A DNA stretch of 30,009 nt from JANPJV01 sp031425695 (GCA_031425695.1 JANPJV010000277.1:1-30009), one strand, 5' to 3'; shown: positions 21,278 to 29,841, counted from the first letter of the stretch. The notes: generated by a model from the letters alone, not told the origin. Made by a program: numbers and translations.

Positions 21278-23692
21278 TCAGTTCCCGCTCGCCGTGCACT
21301 CGAGCGTGATGTCGTCGACCAGGAAATTGGAGACGCCGCTGCCGGCGGGATTGACGTATTCGAACTGCAGCTGGTGGCTGGCGCCGTTGGCGAACGCGCT
21401 GAGATCGATCGTCCGGCCAACATAGTTGGCTTCCGCTGCGGCTGGCTCGTCGAAGGTTCGTACGCTGTTGCCATCAATCTTGACGCGCAACTGCGAATTG
21501 AGCGCCCCTTCCACGCGGCCGCGGCGCAGGAAGAAATTGAGATGGCGCGGGGCGCCGCTCGGTATGGTCACCGATTGCGTGAGCGTGGAAGTCTCGGCGG
21601 CGTTGATCCCGCCGAACCAGGCGTAAAAGCTTCCACTGCGCGCAGCCGGGTTGCTGCCGTCGTTGGGACAAATACCGGCGCTGCAGAACACGGCGCCGAA
21701 GTTGGTCGAGGTCGAGCCCCACGCGGTATTGCTCTGGCCATTCGGGGCAGTTGCTTCAAGCCCTGGATCCGCGAGCAACTGGGCCGGAGTGCATGCAGGT
21801 TGCGCGCTGCCTTCGAAGCCGTTGGTGAACAGTGGGTCCGGAAGGGTGCCGCCGGCTTGCGTGCAGCCGGGCCACCAGCACGGATTGGCGGCGGCGAAGC
21901 TCATCAGGCCAGAAAATTTTGGCGAGGTGGCCGGATCCTGGTCCTGGAATTCGACCAGGCCCCAGTGTCCGAACGGTCCCCAGCGGCCGACGTTGTAGAA
22001 GTGCGTGAATTCGTCGCCGTTGAGCTTCCAGTCGGCGAGGTAGCTTTGATAGATGGTGCCGATGCGCGGGTCGCGGTTGGCTTCGTCGAAACGCGTGAGG
22101 CAGGTCGGATTGAAGGTGAAGCCACCGACGCCGACCAGGTGCTGGCCGCCCTCGTAGCTGATGTGGCGGATTCCCGACCCGGCGAAATTGGTCGTCAGCA
22201 TCGCCTTGCTGCCCTGCATGAAGCCGCGTGCGCGAGTCAGCCCCTGTGTTTCCAGATGATCGAGGAAGGCGCTGGTGCTGGCGTAGATCAGCGGATGGGT
22301 GTCGGGATTGAAGCCATTGTCGGGTGTGCAGTACTCGGTGCCGAAGTAGGGTGCGCTGGCGTAGGCATCGGTCCGGCTGGCGACGGTGAATGACTGCCCC
22401 GTGACCTGGCGCACCATGATCTGGCGACCGAGATCCGGATTGGCAGCCTGCGCGGCGATCACACGCACCAGGCGCTGGCGCGCGGCGACGCCGAAGACGG
22501 TGTCGAAGCGATCGAAGATCTGCACCGAGCGATCGCCCCAGGCGCGCACCAAGGCCTGGAAACAGGCACTGCCAGCGGGTGGTGGGATTGAAAAAGTATT
22601 CGGATCGATCTCGCAGGCGATGCCATTGCCGGGCACGCCATCCTGCTGGCAGTTGGCTGCGAGGTCAGGAAAGCCGGGACAGAACTGGCGCCCGATCTCG
22701 CGATTCTGATTGAAGATGCCGTTCCAGTTTTCGTTGCTGTACTCGAGGTAGATGCGGCGGTCCGTGCGGAAGCTGTCGCGCAGAACCGTGGCGAACGCAT
22801 CGATGAAGCCGTTGCTGGCGAGATGCGGAACATTGATCCAGATATCGGCAGAAATGCGGTTGCCGAGCTCGGCCAGGATCTGCGGCGGCACCCGATGCCA
22901 GAAGGCGTGGGTCACAGTCGGATAGTCCGCAAAGTTGACGATCGGCGAGCTGTTGGTCTCCATCCAGTCCATGTAGCGCAGCATCCGGTAGCCGGCAACG
23001 TTGGCGAGAAAGCGCGGATGGAACACCTGCGCTTCGGCCACGCCAGGGCTGGTGAACAGCGAGCAGCTGGCGCCGCCCGCACAAGGTGTGCTGCCGTTGC
23101 AGAAGCGCCGCTGGTCGTTTGCACAGACGCCGCCCGGTGGCAGGATGCGCACGTTGCGTACCGGGTTGCCTGCGGTGATCGCGGTCAGCACAAAACCGAT
23201 GTTGTTGCCGCTGCTGCTGGCGATATTGACGACCACTTCGCCCGGGGCCTGGCTGACCATGCTGGCGCCCAGCAGCTGGAAAGTGCCGGCACCGTCGAAG
23301 CGGATGGTGTAGTTGCCGGGGCTGAGCCGTCCCGGCGTGCTGCCGGCGTGGACGATGGTACGCACGACCTGGTTCGGCAGCAGGCTGGTGACATAGCCGT
23401 CCGCATCTCGATTGATCGTCACCGGGCACGCGTTCGGCGCCTGGCAATTTGGATTGCTACCCGGCTCGCGGCAGTCGAAACAGCCGTTGGCATTGCCCGG
23501 AATCCAGTCACGCGCCGATTTCATGAGATTGACGAAGGGGAATTCGTCCGAAAAGTCATTGATCGCGTTGAGATTGCTCGCGAGTGGTGCGTTCGGGTCG
23601 TCGGCAGCGTGCAGGACACCGACGCTGAACAGGCAAAGGGCGCCGACCAGGAGCCTGCGTAGCCGCGGGAACACATCGATGATCGGGATCAT
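21278..23692 (-). CDS. Secreted glycoside-hydrolase-like protein with C-terminal jelly-roll domain
   Basis: 804 residues from the ATG at 23692 (AAGGCGAG 6 bases upstream), with a signal peptide at 1-30. A large N-terminal and central region contains YLEYSNENWNG with N-E at 320-321 and ISYEGGQH with E514; an Asn-Glu acid/base followed about 190 residues later by a nucleophilic Glu is the pattern of clan A (TIM-barrel) glycosidases, so these are the likely catalytic residues. Two cysteine-rich inserts occur (around FCNGSTPCAGGASC and CQQDGVPGNGIACE). After LFTNGFEGS (about 618-629) a final domain of about 170 residues ends in FLVDDITLEC, like carbohydrate-binding jelly-rolls. It lies between two carbohydrate-type propeller sensors. 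Family and substrate are not known to me; structural or binding roles are possible. Confidence 0.78.
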   Translation of the reverse strand: MIPIIDVFPRLRRLLVGALCLFSVGVLHAADDPNAPLASNLNAINDFSDEFPFVNLMKSARDWIPGNANGCFDCREPGSNPNCQAPNACPVTINRDADGYVTSLLPNQVVRTIVHAGSTPGRLSPGNYTIRFDGAGTFQLLGASMVSQAPGEVVVNIASSSGNNIGFVLTAITAGNPVRNVRILPPGGVCANDQRRFCNGSTPCAGGASCSLFTSPGVAEAQVFHPRFLANVAGYRMLRYMDWMETNSSPIVNFADYPTVTHAFWHRVPPQILAELGNRISADIWINVPHLASNGFIDAFATVLRDSFRTDRRIYLEYSNENWNGIFNQNREIGRQFCPGFPDLAANCQQDGVPGNGIACEIDPNTFSIPPPAGSACFQALVRAWGDRSVQIFDRFDTVFGVAARQRLVRVIAAQAANPDLGRQIMVRQVTGQSFTVASRTDAYASAPYFGTEYCTPDNGFNPDTHPLIYASTSAFLDHLETQGLTRARGFMQGSKAMLTTNFAGSGIRHISYEGGQHLVGVGGFTFNPTCLTRFDEANRDPRIGTIYQSYLADWKLNGDEFTHFYNVGRWGPFGHWGLVEFQDQDPATSPKFSGLMSFAAANPCWWPGCTQAGGTLPDPLFTNGFEGSAQPACTPAQLLADPGLEATAPNGQSNTAWGSTSTNFGAVFCSAGICPNDGSNPAARSGSFYAWFGGINAAETSTLTQSVTIPSGAPRHLNFFLRRGRVEGALNSQLRVKIDGNSVRTFDEPAAAEANYVGRTIDLSAFANGASHQLQFEYVNPAGSGVSNFLVDDITLECTASGN

Positions 23693-23763
23693 TGCGGCTC
23701 GCCTTTTAATTTTGTCTCCGACTTTACCCCGGTCAGTGGCAATACCCGCCAGCCCTTTCAAAT

Positions 23764-23866
23764 TTTCGTAGGCCGGCAGTGCCGCGTAGCGGCTCTCCGG
23801 CAATCTTCGCCAAGAGGCCCAAAGCGCCGCAGACCGCGCGGTAAAGCTGCGCGCACTGCGGCCTAC
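23764..23866. repeat. Family C GTAG repeat pair (REP dimer)
   Basis: On the plus strand GTAG at 23768 is followed by a two-part hairpin: GCCGG, then GCCGC-GTA-GCGGC, then CCGGC. On the minus strand GTAG (CTAC at 23863-23866) is followed by GCCGCAG ... CTGCGGC enclosing GCGCG ... CGCGC. The TAG on the minus strand is the stop codon of the propeller sensor kinase. Confidence 0.87.
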
Positions 23867-26800
23867 ACCGCCTGATCAATCGGCAAGTGCACGGTGAAGG
23901 TCGTCCCCACGCCGCACTCGCTCAACACATCGATGCGCCCGCCATGCGTTTGCACGATGTTCCAGGAGACCGACAAACCGAGGCCGGTGCCGACGCCGAC
24001 GGGCTTGGTGGTGAAGAAAGGCTCGAAGATGCGCTTGACGGTGGCCGGCTCCATGCCTTTGCCAGTATCAGTGATCGCTACCCAGACGTGGCTGTCATCG
24101 GCACCCGTGCGAATCGTAATCCGGCCATGGTGCTCGATCGCATGTACGGCATTGATCAAGAGGTTCATGAATACCTGGTTGACCTGGAAGGGCAGGCAGC
24201 GGATGCGCGGCAGCTCGGCGTATTCCTTGAACAGCTCGACCTTGTACTTGAGTTCATGGGCGACCACGTTGAGCGTGCTCTCGAGCACCTGGTGCACGTC
24301 CGCGAGCTGCCATTCGGGCGCGTCGAGGTGCGAGAAGTCCTTGAGATCCCTGACGATCTTCTCGACGCGCTCGAGCCCTTCGCGGGACTCCTGGAGCAGG
24401 TTGTCGGTGTCGCTGACGACGTAATCGAAGTCGATCGAGGATTTGATCGCGAGCATCTTGCGCAGCTCCGGATGCTCGGGAGGAACCGCCTTTTCCAGCG
24501 GCTCGTACGCGCGCAGCAGGGTGAAGATGTCCTGCAGATAGAGGCGCAGGGTCCCGAGATTGGAACGCACATAGCCAACTGGATTGTTGATCTCGTGGGC
24601 GACGCCAGCGGCGAGTTGGCCAACCGAGGCCATTTTCTCCGATTGCAGGAGCTGGTTCTGGGTGCCCGCCAGGCGCTCGTTCAGCGCTTCGAGCTCGGCG
24701 TTGCGCTGCTGTACGGCGGCCTCGGCGGCTACACGAACCGCGATCTGGTCTTGCAGCTGGATGTTCGCCTGGACCAGTGCACGGTTGACCTGGCTGACTT
24801 CACCCGTGCGGCTGGCTACACGTGCCTCGAGCAGCATGTTCTGGCGGTGCAGGCTGGTGAAGCGCCAGCGCATCAAGAGGACCAGGACGCCAATGGTGGC
24901 CAGGATCAGCAAGAGCCGGAACCACCAGGTCTGCCACCAGGCCGGCAGCACCACGAAACTGAAGCTCGCGTCTGGCCCAAAGACAGACCGCTCGCCGGCA
25001 CGGGCCGCGACCTCGAAGCGGTAAGATCCAGGCGCGAGCCCTGCATAGCGCGATTCGCGGTCGTCACTGATGGTGGGCTCGGCCTCGAGCCCATGCAGCT
25101 GCGTCCGATACTGGAGCTGGCCTTCACTGAGGAAGCTCATGCCGGCAAAGCGCGCGGAGAAGGCTGCGTTGCGTTGTTCCACCCGGCTGCCGGTGGCCTG
25201 CGGCGACACCATCCGGCGCCCCAGGCTCACCCCCAGCAGCGCGGTTTTCGGCGGCGCCCGCACAGGCAGGCGCGCATGCAGCTCGGCATCGAAACGTACC
25301 AGCCCACCGACTGCACCCAGCCAGACGTCGCCGTTCTCCTCGGCAAAAAAAGCCATGCCGGCGCTGTCCTCGCCGAGCAGACCTTCGGCGTAACCGAAGT
25401 GCTCGACGTGATCGCCGTCGATGAGGTCGATGCCGCGGCCACCGCCGATCCAGAGGCGCTGGCGGCGATCCTCGCCAATCAGGAAAATCTTGTCGGCAAT
25501 CGCGTGGCTTTGTCTGTCGTAATGCCGCAGATTGGTCAGCTTGCCGTCGACATACGTGGCGCGGGCGAAGCCGCGCGGCTCGAAGTAGACGATCAAGAGG
25601 TCGCCATCGGTCGCGGTGCGGGCGTAGGCGATGAAATCGCTGCGCAGGCCGTCACGTTCGCCGAAGCGTCGCCATTTCCCATTCTCCAGAAGCGCCAGGC
25701 CGTACTGGCCGGCCAGCCAGAACCGGCCACGGGCATCGCGATGGATGTCGCTGATGTATTCACCTGGGCTCCCGCCGGGCAGCTCCACGCGAGCGAACGT
25801 GAGGTTGGGCGCGCGTGTGTCGGCACGCAGCAAGCCGGCGCCCTCGGTGCTCGCCCAGAGTGTGCCATCCGGATCCAGCAACAGCCGGAAGATGCGCTTG
25901 GCGGGGCTGTCCGGCGCCAGCGGATGGATCTTCAGCGCTTGCGTCCGTGGATCGAAGTGCAGCACATCATTGGCCGGAATGCCGGCCATGTAGAAGCTGC
26001 CGTCGGCTGCCTCGACGATTGAACGGACCGTGTGCAGCTCAGTGCCCGGAACGGTCTCGAAGCGCTCCCCGACTTGGCGTGCGAGACCCCCGTCGGTGCC
26101 GACCCAGAATTGCTCGTTGCGGTCGCGCAGAAAGCTCCAGGAGACGTTTCCCGGCAAGCCTTGCCCCTTGTTGAATGTGTGGAAAACGCCGCGGCCGAGT
26201 ACCCGGTGCAATCCAGCAGACCCGAACCACAGCGAGCCTTCGCGGTCCTCGAGTACGGCACGGCTCGCGATGAGCTCGCCGCGGAGGCCGATAGTCCAGC
26301 GATCGCCGTCGAGCCTGAGCACCCCCTGGTCAGTACTGACCCACAGCACCCCGTCGCTTCCCAGTGCAAGGCTGCCGCGTGTCGAAATCAATGGCCGTGG
26401 CGTCTTCAGTTCGACAAAGGCGCGGGCTTCGGGCGCGAGCACCAGCAGGCTGCGCGCAGTGCGGGCAAACACGCGCCCTTGCGAGTCCTCTACGATCGCG
26501 TCGATTCGCTCATGGGTGAGCTCGGGCGGTGCCGGGTACTCGGTCCATGCCTGGTCGCGGTAGCGCCAGATGCGTGCATGCTTCTGCCACTGCGCTACCC
26601 ACATGCCCTGTGCGCCGGCGCTGAGCGCGGTGGCCTCGCCGCCACCCCAGCCCGGTACCAGGGCGAAGCTATCGGTCGTGGCCGATCGCAGGTAAACGCC
26701 ACCCGTAACGGCCGCCCACAACCCGAGCTCATTGTGATCGAGATCCAACACCGCGCCTTCCGGGAGGCCCTGGTGGCGGCTGATGGAATCAAATGCGCTG

Positions 26801-27147
26801 CCGTTCCAGTGGCTCAGGCTGGCGCGCGTACCGACCAGCAACGTACCGTCCGCATCCACGTGCAGCGAGCTGATCGAGGTGGAAGACAACCCATGCGCGA
26901 GGCCATAGCCCTCGAAACGATGCCCGTCATACCGGTAGACGCCATCTTGGGTTCCCACCCAGATGAAGCCGGCAGCGTCCTGGATGAGCTGCTGGACGGT
27001 GTCACTGGTCAGTCCGTCGGCAGTTCCGTAGCTGCGCAGCTGATAGTGCCCGAGTGGATACGGTGGCGGCGCGGCCACGGCAGCGGCGAGCCAGCTGTTC
27101 CAGGCCAGCCACAGTGCGAGCATTCCAGTGCGCAACACAGCCCGCAT
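23863..27147 (-). CDS. Beta-propeller (Reg_prop/Y_Y_Y) sensor histidine kinase
   Basis: 1094 residues from the ATG at 27147 (GGA 5 bases upstream), which gives a clean signal sequence (LRTGMLALWLAWNSWLAAAV). Periplasmic propeller blades fill about 40-665 (FIWVGTQDGVYRYDG, QFWVGTDGGLARQ, RLWIGGGRGIDLID, DVWLGAVGGLVRFD). A Y_Y_Y domain precedes the transmembrane helix at about 738-758. A coiled coil (765-840) leads to the HisKA motif VGQLAAGVAHEINNPVGYVR, phospho-acceptor H851. The ATP-binding domain has NLLINAVHAI, ITDTGKGM, IFEPFFTTK and GTGLGLSVSWNIV. There is no receiver, so its partner regulator must lie elsewhere. The upstream neighbour of the secreted glycosidase-like gene on the same strand, 170 bases away, it may sense the product of that protein. 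The stop codon belongs to a GTAG repeat. Confidence 0.93.
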   Translation of the reverse strand: MRAVLRTGMLALWLAWNSWLAAAVAAPPPYPLGHYQLRSYGTADGLTSDTVQQLIQDAAGFIWVGTQDGVYRYDGHRFEGYGLAHGLSSTSISSLHVDADGTLLVGTRASLSHWNGSAFDSISRHQGLPEGAVLDLDHNELGLWAAVTGGVYLRSATTDSFALVPGWGGGEATALSAGAQGMWVAQWQKHARIWRYRDQAWTEYPAPPELTHERIDAIVEDSQGRVFARTARSLLVLAPEARAFVELKTPRPLISTRGSLALGSDGVLWVSTDQGVLRLDGDRWTIGLRGELIASRAVLEDREGSLWFGSAGLHRVLGRGVFHTFNKGQGLPGNVSWSFLRDRNEQFWVGTDGGLARQVGERFETVPGTELHTVRSIVEAADGSFYMAGIPANDVLHFDPRTQALKIHPLAPDSPAKRIFRLLLDPDGTLWASTEGAGLLRADTRAPNLTFARVELPGGSPGEYISDIHRDARGRFWLAGQYGLALLENGKWRRFGERDGLRSDFIAYARTATDGDLLIVYFEPRGFARATYVDGKLTNLRHYDRQSHAIADKIFLIGEDRRQRLWIGGGRGIDLIDGDHVEHFGYAEGLLGEDSAGMAFFAEENGDVWLGAVGGLVRFDAELHARLPVRAPPKTALLGVSLGRRMVSPQATGSRVEQRNAAFSARFAGMSFLSEGQLQYRTQLHGLEAEPTISDDRESRYAGLAPGSYRFEVAARAGERSVFGPDASFSFVVLPAWWQTWWFRLLLILATIGVLVLLMRWRFTSLHRQNMLLEARVASRTGEVSQVNRALVQANIQLQDQIAVRVAAEAAVQQRNAELEALNERLAGTQNQLLQSEKMASVGQLAAGVAHEINNPVGYVRSNLGTLRLYLQDIFTLLRAYEPLEKAVPPEHPELRKMLAIKSSIDFDYVVSDTDNLLQESREGLERVEKIVRDLKDFSHLDAPEWQLADVHQVLESTLNVVAHELKYKVELFKEYAELPRIRCLPFQVNQVFMNLLINAVHAIEHHGRITIRTGADDSHVWVAITDTGKGMEPATVKRIFEPFFTTKPVGVGTGLGLSVSWNIVQTHGGRIDVLSECGVGTTFTVHLPIDQAV

Positions 27148-27174
27148 GAGTTCCAATTCGACGCCGATGAGCCC

Positions 27175-27183
27175 GATATAGCA
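27175..27183 (-). promoter_or_regulatory. Possible extended -10 promoter element of the propeller kinase gene
   Basis: On the minus strand TGC-TATATC lies 27 bases before the ATG at 27147, resembling an extended -10 (TGnTATAAT, four of six matches). No good -35 is seen. Weak inference only. Confidence 0.25.
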
Positions 27184-27330
27184 TGCCGTACCGGGGAAGC
27201 ATCTCGTGGCCGCGTGGGGTCTGGGTTCGTGAAGAATTAAGCCAGGGCAGTGAAGCGGAGCGAGAGCGTCAGGCGGGCGCGCTGCTGTCGGTGCGGTGTC
27301 GCCACCGACGGTCGCTGCGCGCACTCCGCG

Positions 27331-28122
27331 TTACTTCACCGCAAAAAATTTGACCAACGCCAGCTCGAAACGCCCGTCCTGCTCGACCCCATTGTGGTCG
27401 GTGTCGAGATAGACCATCTTCGGTTCGTGGGTAAAGGCGGCCGCGAGCGCCTCGGCATGCGCCGGCGCGATTACCTCGTCGAAGCGCGCCACCAGCAGCA
27501 GCGTCGGCACCCGCAGCTGCGCGGCCTGGGGCATAGAGTCGAACGGCTCACGCAGCAGCCAGCGGACCGGAAACCAGGGGTAATGCGCGGAGGCGACTGC
27601 GCGCAGGCTGTCGTAGGGCGTGATCAGCCCCAAGCGACTGACATCGCGCGACGCCGCGAGATGGACGCCGATGCCCGAGCCGACACTGCGCGCCAATACG
27701 CCGACATCCGCGTGCTGCGCGCGGACGTGGTCGAACAGCGCGAGCGCGTCGGCCTTCAGCGCGCGCTCGCTGGGGGAACCATCGCTCGCCCCGTAACCCC
27801 GATAGGCGAGCAGGTAGATGGTGCGATCGGGAAACCAGCGCGCGAAATGCTCCCCCTGCATCTCGATCGACTCGGCGTTGCCGCCGAAGTAGAGCAGCGC
27901 TGCCGGCTTCCCCGGATTGACGCGCCAGCCGCGCAACACCAGGCCTTCGCGCTCGAGCACGAAGTTGGTGTCCGCCGCCGACACGCGCGTGAACTGCGGC
28001 AGGTAGAGCATGCGCGACTGCAGTGCGAACAGGGCCACGCACAGCAGCACGTACAGGCCGACGGCGGACCACCACAATGAGAGCAGCATGCGTTGCATCC
28101 GTCGGGTCACTGAAAATGGCAT
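27331..28122 (-). CDS. Membrane-anchored alpha/beta hydrolase (BEM46/ABHD13-like)
   Basis: 263 residues. An N-terminal transmembrane helix at about 14-34 is followed by a soluble hydrolase facing the periplasm or membrane surface. Seen motifs: oxyanion region LLYFGGNAES (77-85), YRGYGASDGSPSE, the nucleophile S146 in ARSVGSG, D215 in VARFDEVI and H243 in DTDHNG, a complete Ser-Asp-His triad. The helix plus YRGYG pattern fits the BEM46/ABHD13/17 group, whose members include acyl-thioesterases and lipases; substrate unknown. Start is uncertain: ATG codons at 28122, 28098 and 28089 are possible and none has a strong ribosome-binding site; the longest is given. The 183 bases before the next upstream-lying kinase start hold no gene. 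Confidence 0.87.
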   Translation of the reverse strand: MPFSVTRRMQRMLLSLWWSAVGLYVLLCVALFALQSRMLYLPQFTRVSAADTNFVLEREGLVLRGWRVNPGKPAALLYFGGNAESIEMQGEHFARWFPDRTIYLLAYRGYGASDGSPSERALKADALALFDHVRAQHADVGVLARSVGSGIGVHLAASRDVSRLGLITPYDSLRAVASAHYPWFPVRWLLREPFDSMPQAAQLRVPTLLLVARFDEVIAPAHAEALAAAFTHEPKMVYLDTDHNGVEQDGRFELALVKFFAVK

Positions 28123-28145
28123 GGCAGTAGATCATTGCGCTCATC

Positions 28146-28294
28146 GTAGGTCATGTTGCGCCCGCGAATGGTTCCCATCGACCGAAATGGTGTTCGGGCG
28201 CTACTTGACGCTCTTTCGCGATCGTCCTTGTCGAGTAGCGCCCGATCCACCGCGTCGCCCACTGAAAGCCGACGCGGGCGCAACATGACCTGCG
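28146..28294. repeat. Family B GTAG repeat pair with long loops
   Basis: On the plus strand GTAGGTCATGTT (28146) is followed by a stem GCGCCCG ... CGGGCGC and then TACTTGACGC; the loop is about 30 bases. The minus-strand partner reads GCAGGTCATGTT with the same stem and TACTCGAC. The same foot and the same tail as the short element at 15170-15272, but with a much longer stem-loop interior. Confidence 0.82.
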
Positions 28295-28336
28295 ACGGCA
28301 CCACTTGCACCTCTGTCATCATGCCGCCCGACCCCG

Positions 28337-28410
28337 ACTGGCGCCGATTTGCTCGCGCGCCTCGCGGGGGACGAGTTTGGCGCGTTGTTCGAGGACACTG
28401 GGCATCAGCA
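28337..28410 (+). pseudogene. Fragment of a GGDEF (diguanylate cyclase) domain
   Basis: In the frame starting at 28337 the translation is TGADLLARLAGDEFGALFED followed by TGHQ, which matches the active-site region of diguanylate cyclases (consensus DLLARLGGDEFALLLED). The signature reads AGDEF rather than GGDEF. Nothing before or after it in any frame continues the domain, and no start codon or ribosome-binding site serves it, so it is a relic of about 25 codons. It lies between two family B repeats in the space between divergent hydrolase genes. The match is long enough that chance is unlikely, but it rests on motif reading only. Confidence 0.6.
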
Positions 28411-28439
28411 ATCGATCCCGAGCCGTGTGGAGCAGCCGC

Positions 28440-28481
28440 GCTCGGCGCTCGCGAAGCCGCTGCGCGGGCAACATGACCTAC
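28440..28481 (-). repeat. Solitary family B GTAG repeat
   Basis: Read on the minus strand from CTAC at 28478-28481 it is GTAGGTCATGTTGCCCGCGC, followed by AGCGGCTTCGCGAGCGCCG, which can form an imperfect stem. No inverted partner of equal quality is seen on its other side. Confidence 0.65.
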
Positions 28482-28594
28482 GAGAGCAACCTTAACTCCC
28501 CTCAATCCTGCGCCCGGTGAAAAATAACCTGGCTCCTGTTGCCTGTCGCAGCAGGCACTCGCAAACTCGTCCTCGGTATTGCGGGACGATTGCC

Positions 28595-29650
28595 ATGCGT
28601 CACTTGCTCATTCTGCTGATGACATGCCTGCCGCCTTGGGCCTGGGCCGGCCAGCTCCTCACCGCGCAGGTCTTCGACCGCTATTCGCCGCTCGTGGAAG
28701 CGGATGAATTTTCCCGGCGGGTGTTCTCGCCGACGACGGCGGACCGGCTGGCGCGCTTTCAGGAGCACCTCGGCCAGCGCGCGGTCATGCACACGGTTGA
28801 CCTCAGCCAAGAGCTTTTCGACATCTGGCTGCCGAGCCGTAAGCCGGATGCGGGCTATGGGCTGATCGTGTTCGTCTCCCCGACGCGACACTGGCCGCTC
28901 ACCCATGGCTGGAAGAAGGCGCTGGACCGGGCCGGCGTCATCTACGTATCAGCCCGCCGTGCGGGCAACAGCCAGAATGTCTACGAGCGGCGCATTCCGC
29001 TGGCCTTGCACGCCTACGAGAACATCCGGGCACGCTATCCCATCGACCCCGCGCGCGTGACCATCAGTGGCTTCTCGGGCGGCTCGCGAACGGCGATCCG
29101 CATTGCCGCGGGGTACAGCGACGTGTTCACCGGCGCGCTGCTGATCGGCGGCGCCAAGACCATGGGTGAAGAAGACTTCGCGCCGCCGCCGGCTGAGCTG
29201 ATGAAGCTCATGCAGCGGCGCATGCGTGTCGTCTATTCGACCGGCCGCCACGACGCGCCCAACCTGCGCCTCGACGGTCGCAGCCGCGCCGCGCTCGAAG
29301 CACGCTGCGTCGCGGGCGTGTTCAAGATTTCCGAGGCGAACATCAGCCACGAAGTGCCCAATCTCAAGACCATGATGCGGGTGATCAAGCGCCTGGATAG
29401 CAAGCTCGAGCCGGCGCTCCTGCAGGCTCAGGAAAGTTGCTCGCGAGCGCTGGCGGAGCGCGTCGAGCAGGACGTGGCAGCGGTCGAGATGGCGATGAAA
29501 AACGGCGATCGCAAGCGCGCTGGGGAGCTGCTCGGCGCCGCCGATCTTGCCTGGGGCGGGCTTGCCGCGGATCGCTTGATCGCGCTTGCCCGCGAGCTGG
29601 CGCCAGGCTTCGTGGCGACGCCGGCGAGTGCGGATCCGCCGGCTTCGTAG
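28595..29650 (+). CDS. Secreted alpha/beta hydrolase (esterase/PHB-depolymerase-like)
   Basis: 351 residues from the ATG at 28595, chosen because it begins the signal peptide MRHLLILLMTCLPPWAWAG (cleavage near 18); the frame is open from a GTG 26 codons earlier but that part is unlike protein. The fold is visible from about 70: FDIWLPSRKPDAGYGLIVFV, RAGVIYVSARRAGNSQNV, and the nucleophile elbow ISGFSGGSRTA with S161. Candidate acid and base are D220 in TGRHD and H252 in ISHEVP. This arrangement resembles the esterase/poly-hydroxybutyrate depolymerase-like group of secreted hydrolases. A helical C-terminal segment (about 285-350) is extra. The stop lies in TTCGTAGG, reminiscent of a GTAG repeat foot, immediately before a family A array. 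Confidence 0.83.
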   Translation: MRHLLILLMTCLPPWAWAGQLLTAQVFDRYSPLVEADEFSRRVFSPTTADRLARFQEHLGQRAVMHTVDLSQELFDIWLPSRKPDAGYGLIVFVSPTRHWPLTHGWKKALDRAGVIYVSARRAGNSQNVYERRIPLALHAYENIRARYPIDPARVTISGFSGGSRTAIRIAAGYSDVFTGALLIGGAKTMGEEDFAPPPAELMKLMQRRMRVVYSTGRHDAPNLRLDGRSRAALEARCVAGVFKISEANISHEVPNLKTMMRVIKRLDSKLEPALLQAQESCSRALAERVEQDVAAVEMAMKNGDRKRAGELLGAADLAWGGLAADRLIALARELAPGFVATPASADPPAS

Positions 29651-29659
29651 GGTAGCTGT

Positions 29660-29841
29660 TGGTGGGTCTGCGCTGCGCGCGGACGCTTTTGCTGTTGGTG
29701 GGTCTGCGCTATGCGCGCGACTCTTCTGCTCTTGGTGGGTCTGCGCTGCGCGCAGACTCTTTTGCTGTTGGTGGGTCTGCGCGATGCGCGGACGCGCTTG
29801 CTCTGGATTGGAACGCGTCCGCGCGCAGCGCAGACCCACCA
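29660..29841. repeat. Family A array: four direct units and one inverted unit
   Basis: Direct units start at 29661, 29697, 29734 and 29770 (spacing 36, 37, 36). Stems are GTCTGCGC with GCGCGGAC (units 1 and 4), an extra base in unit 2, and GCGCAGAC (unit 3, a perfect Watson-Crick partner). The inverted unit is at 29813-29840. Loops are TGC, TAT, TGC and GAT. It separates the secreted hydrolase gene from the convergent Kelch-like gene. Confidence 0.9.

Noticed and set aside
23887..26022. A 711-codon plus-strand frame and a 402-codon frame at 26032-27240 opposite the propeller kinase
   Set aside because: The opposite strand encodes clear kinase and propeller motifs throughout; these frames have no recognisable domain.
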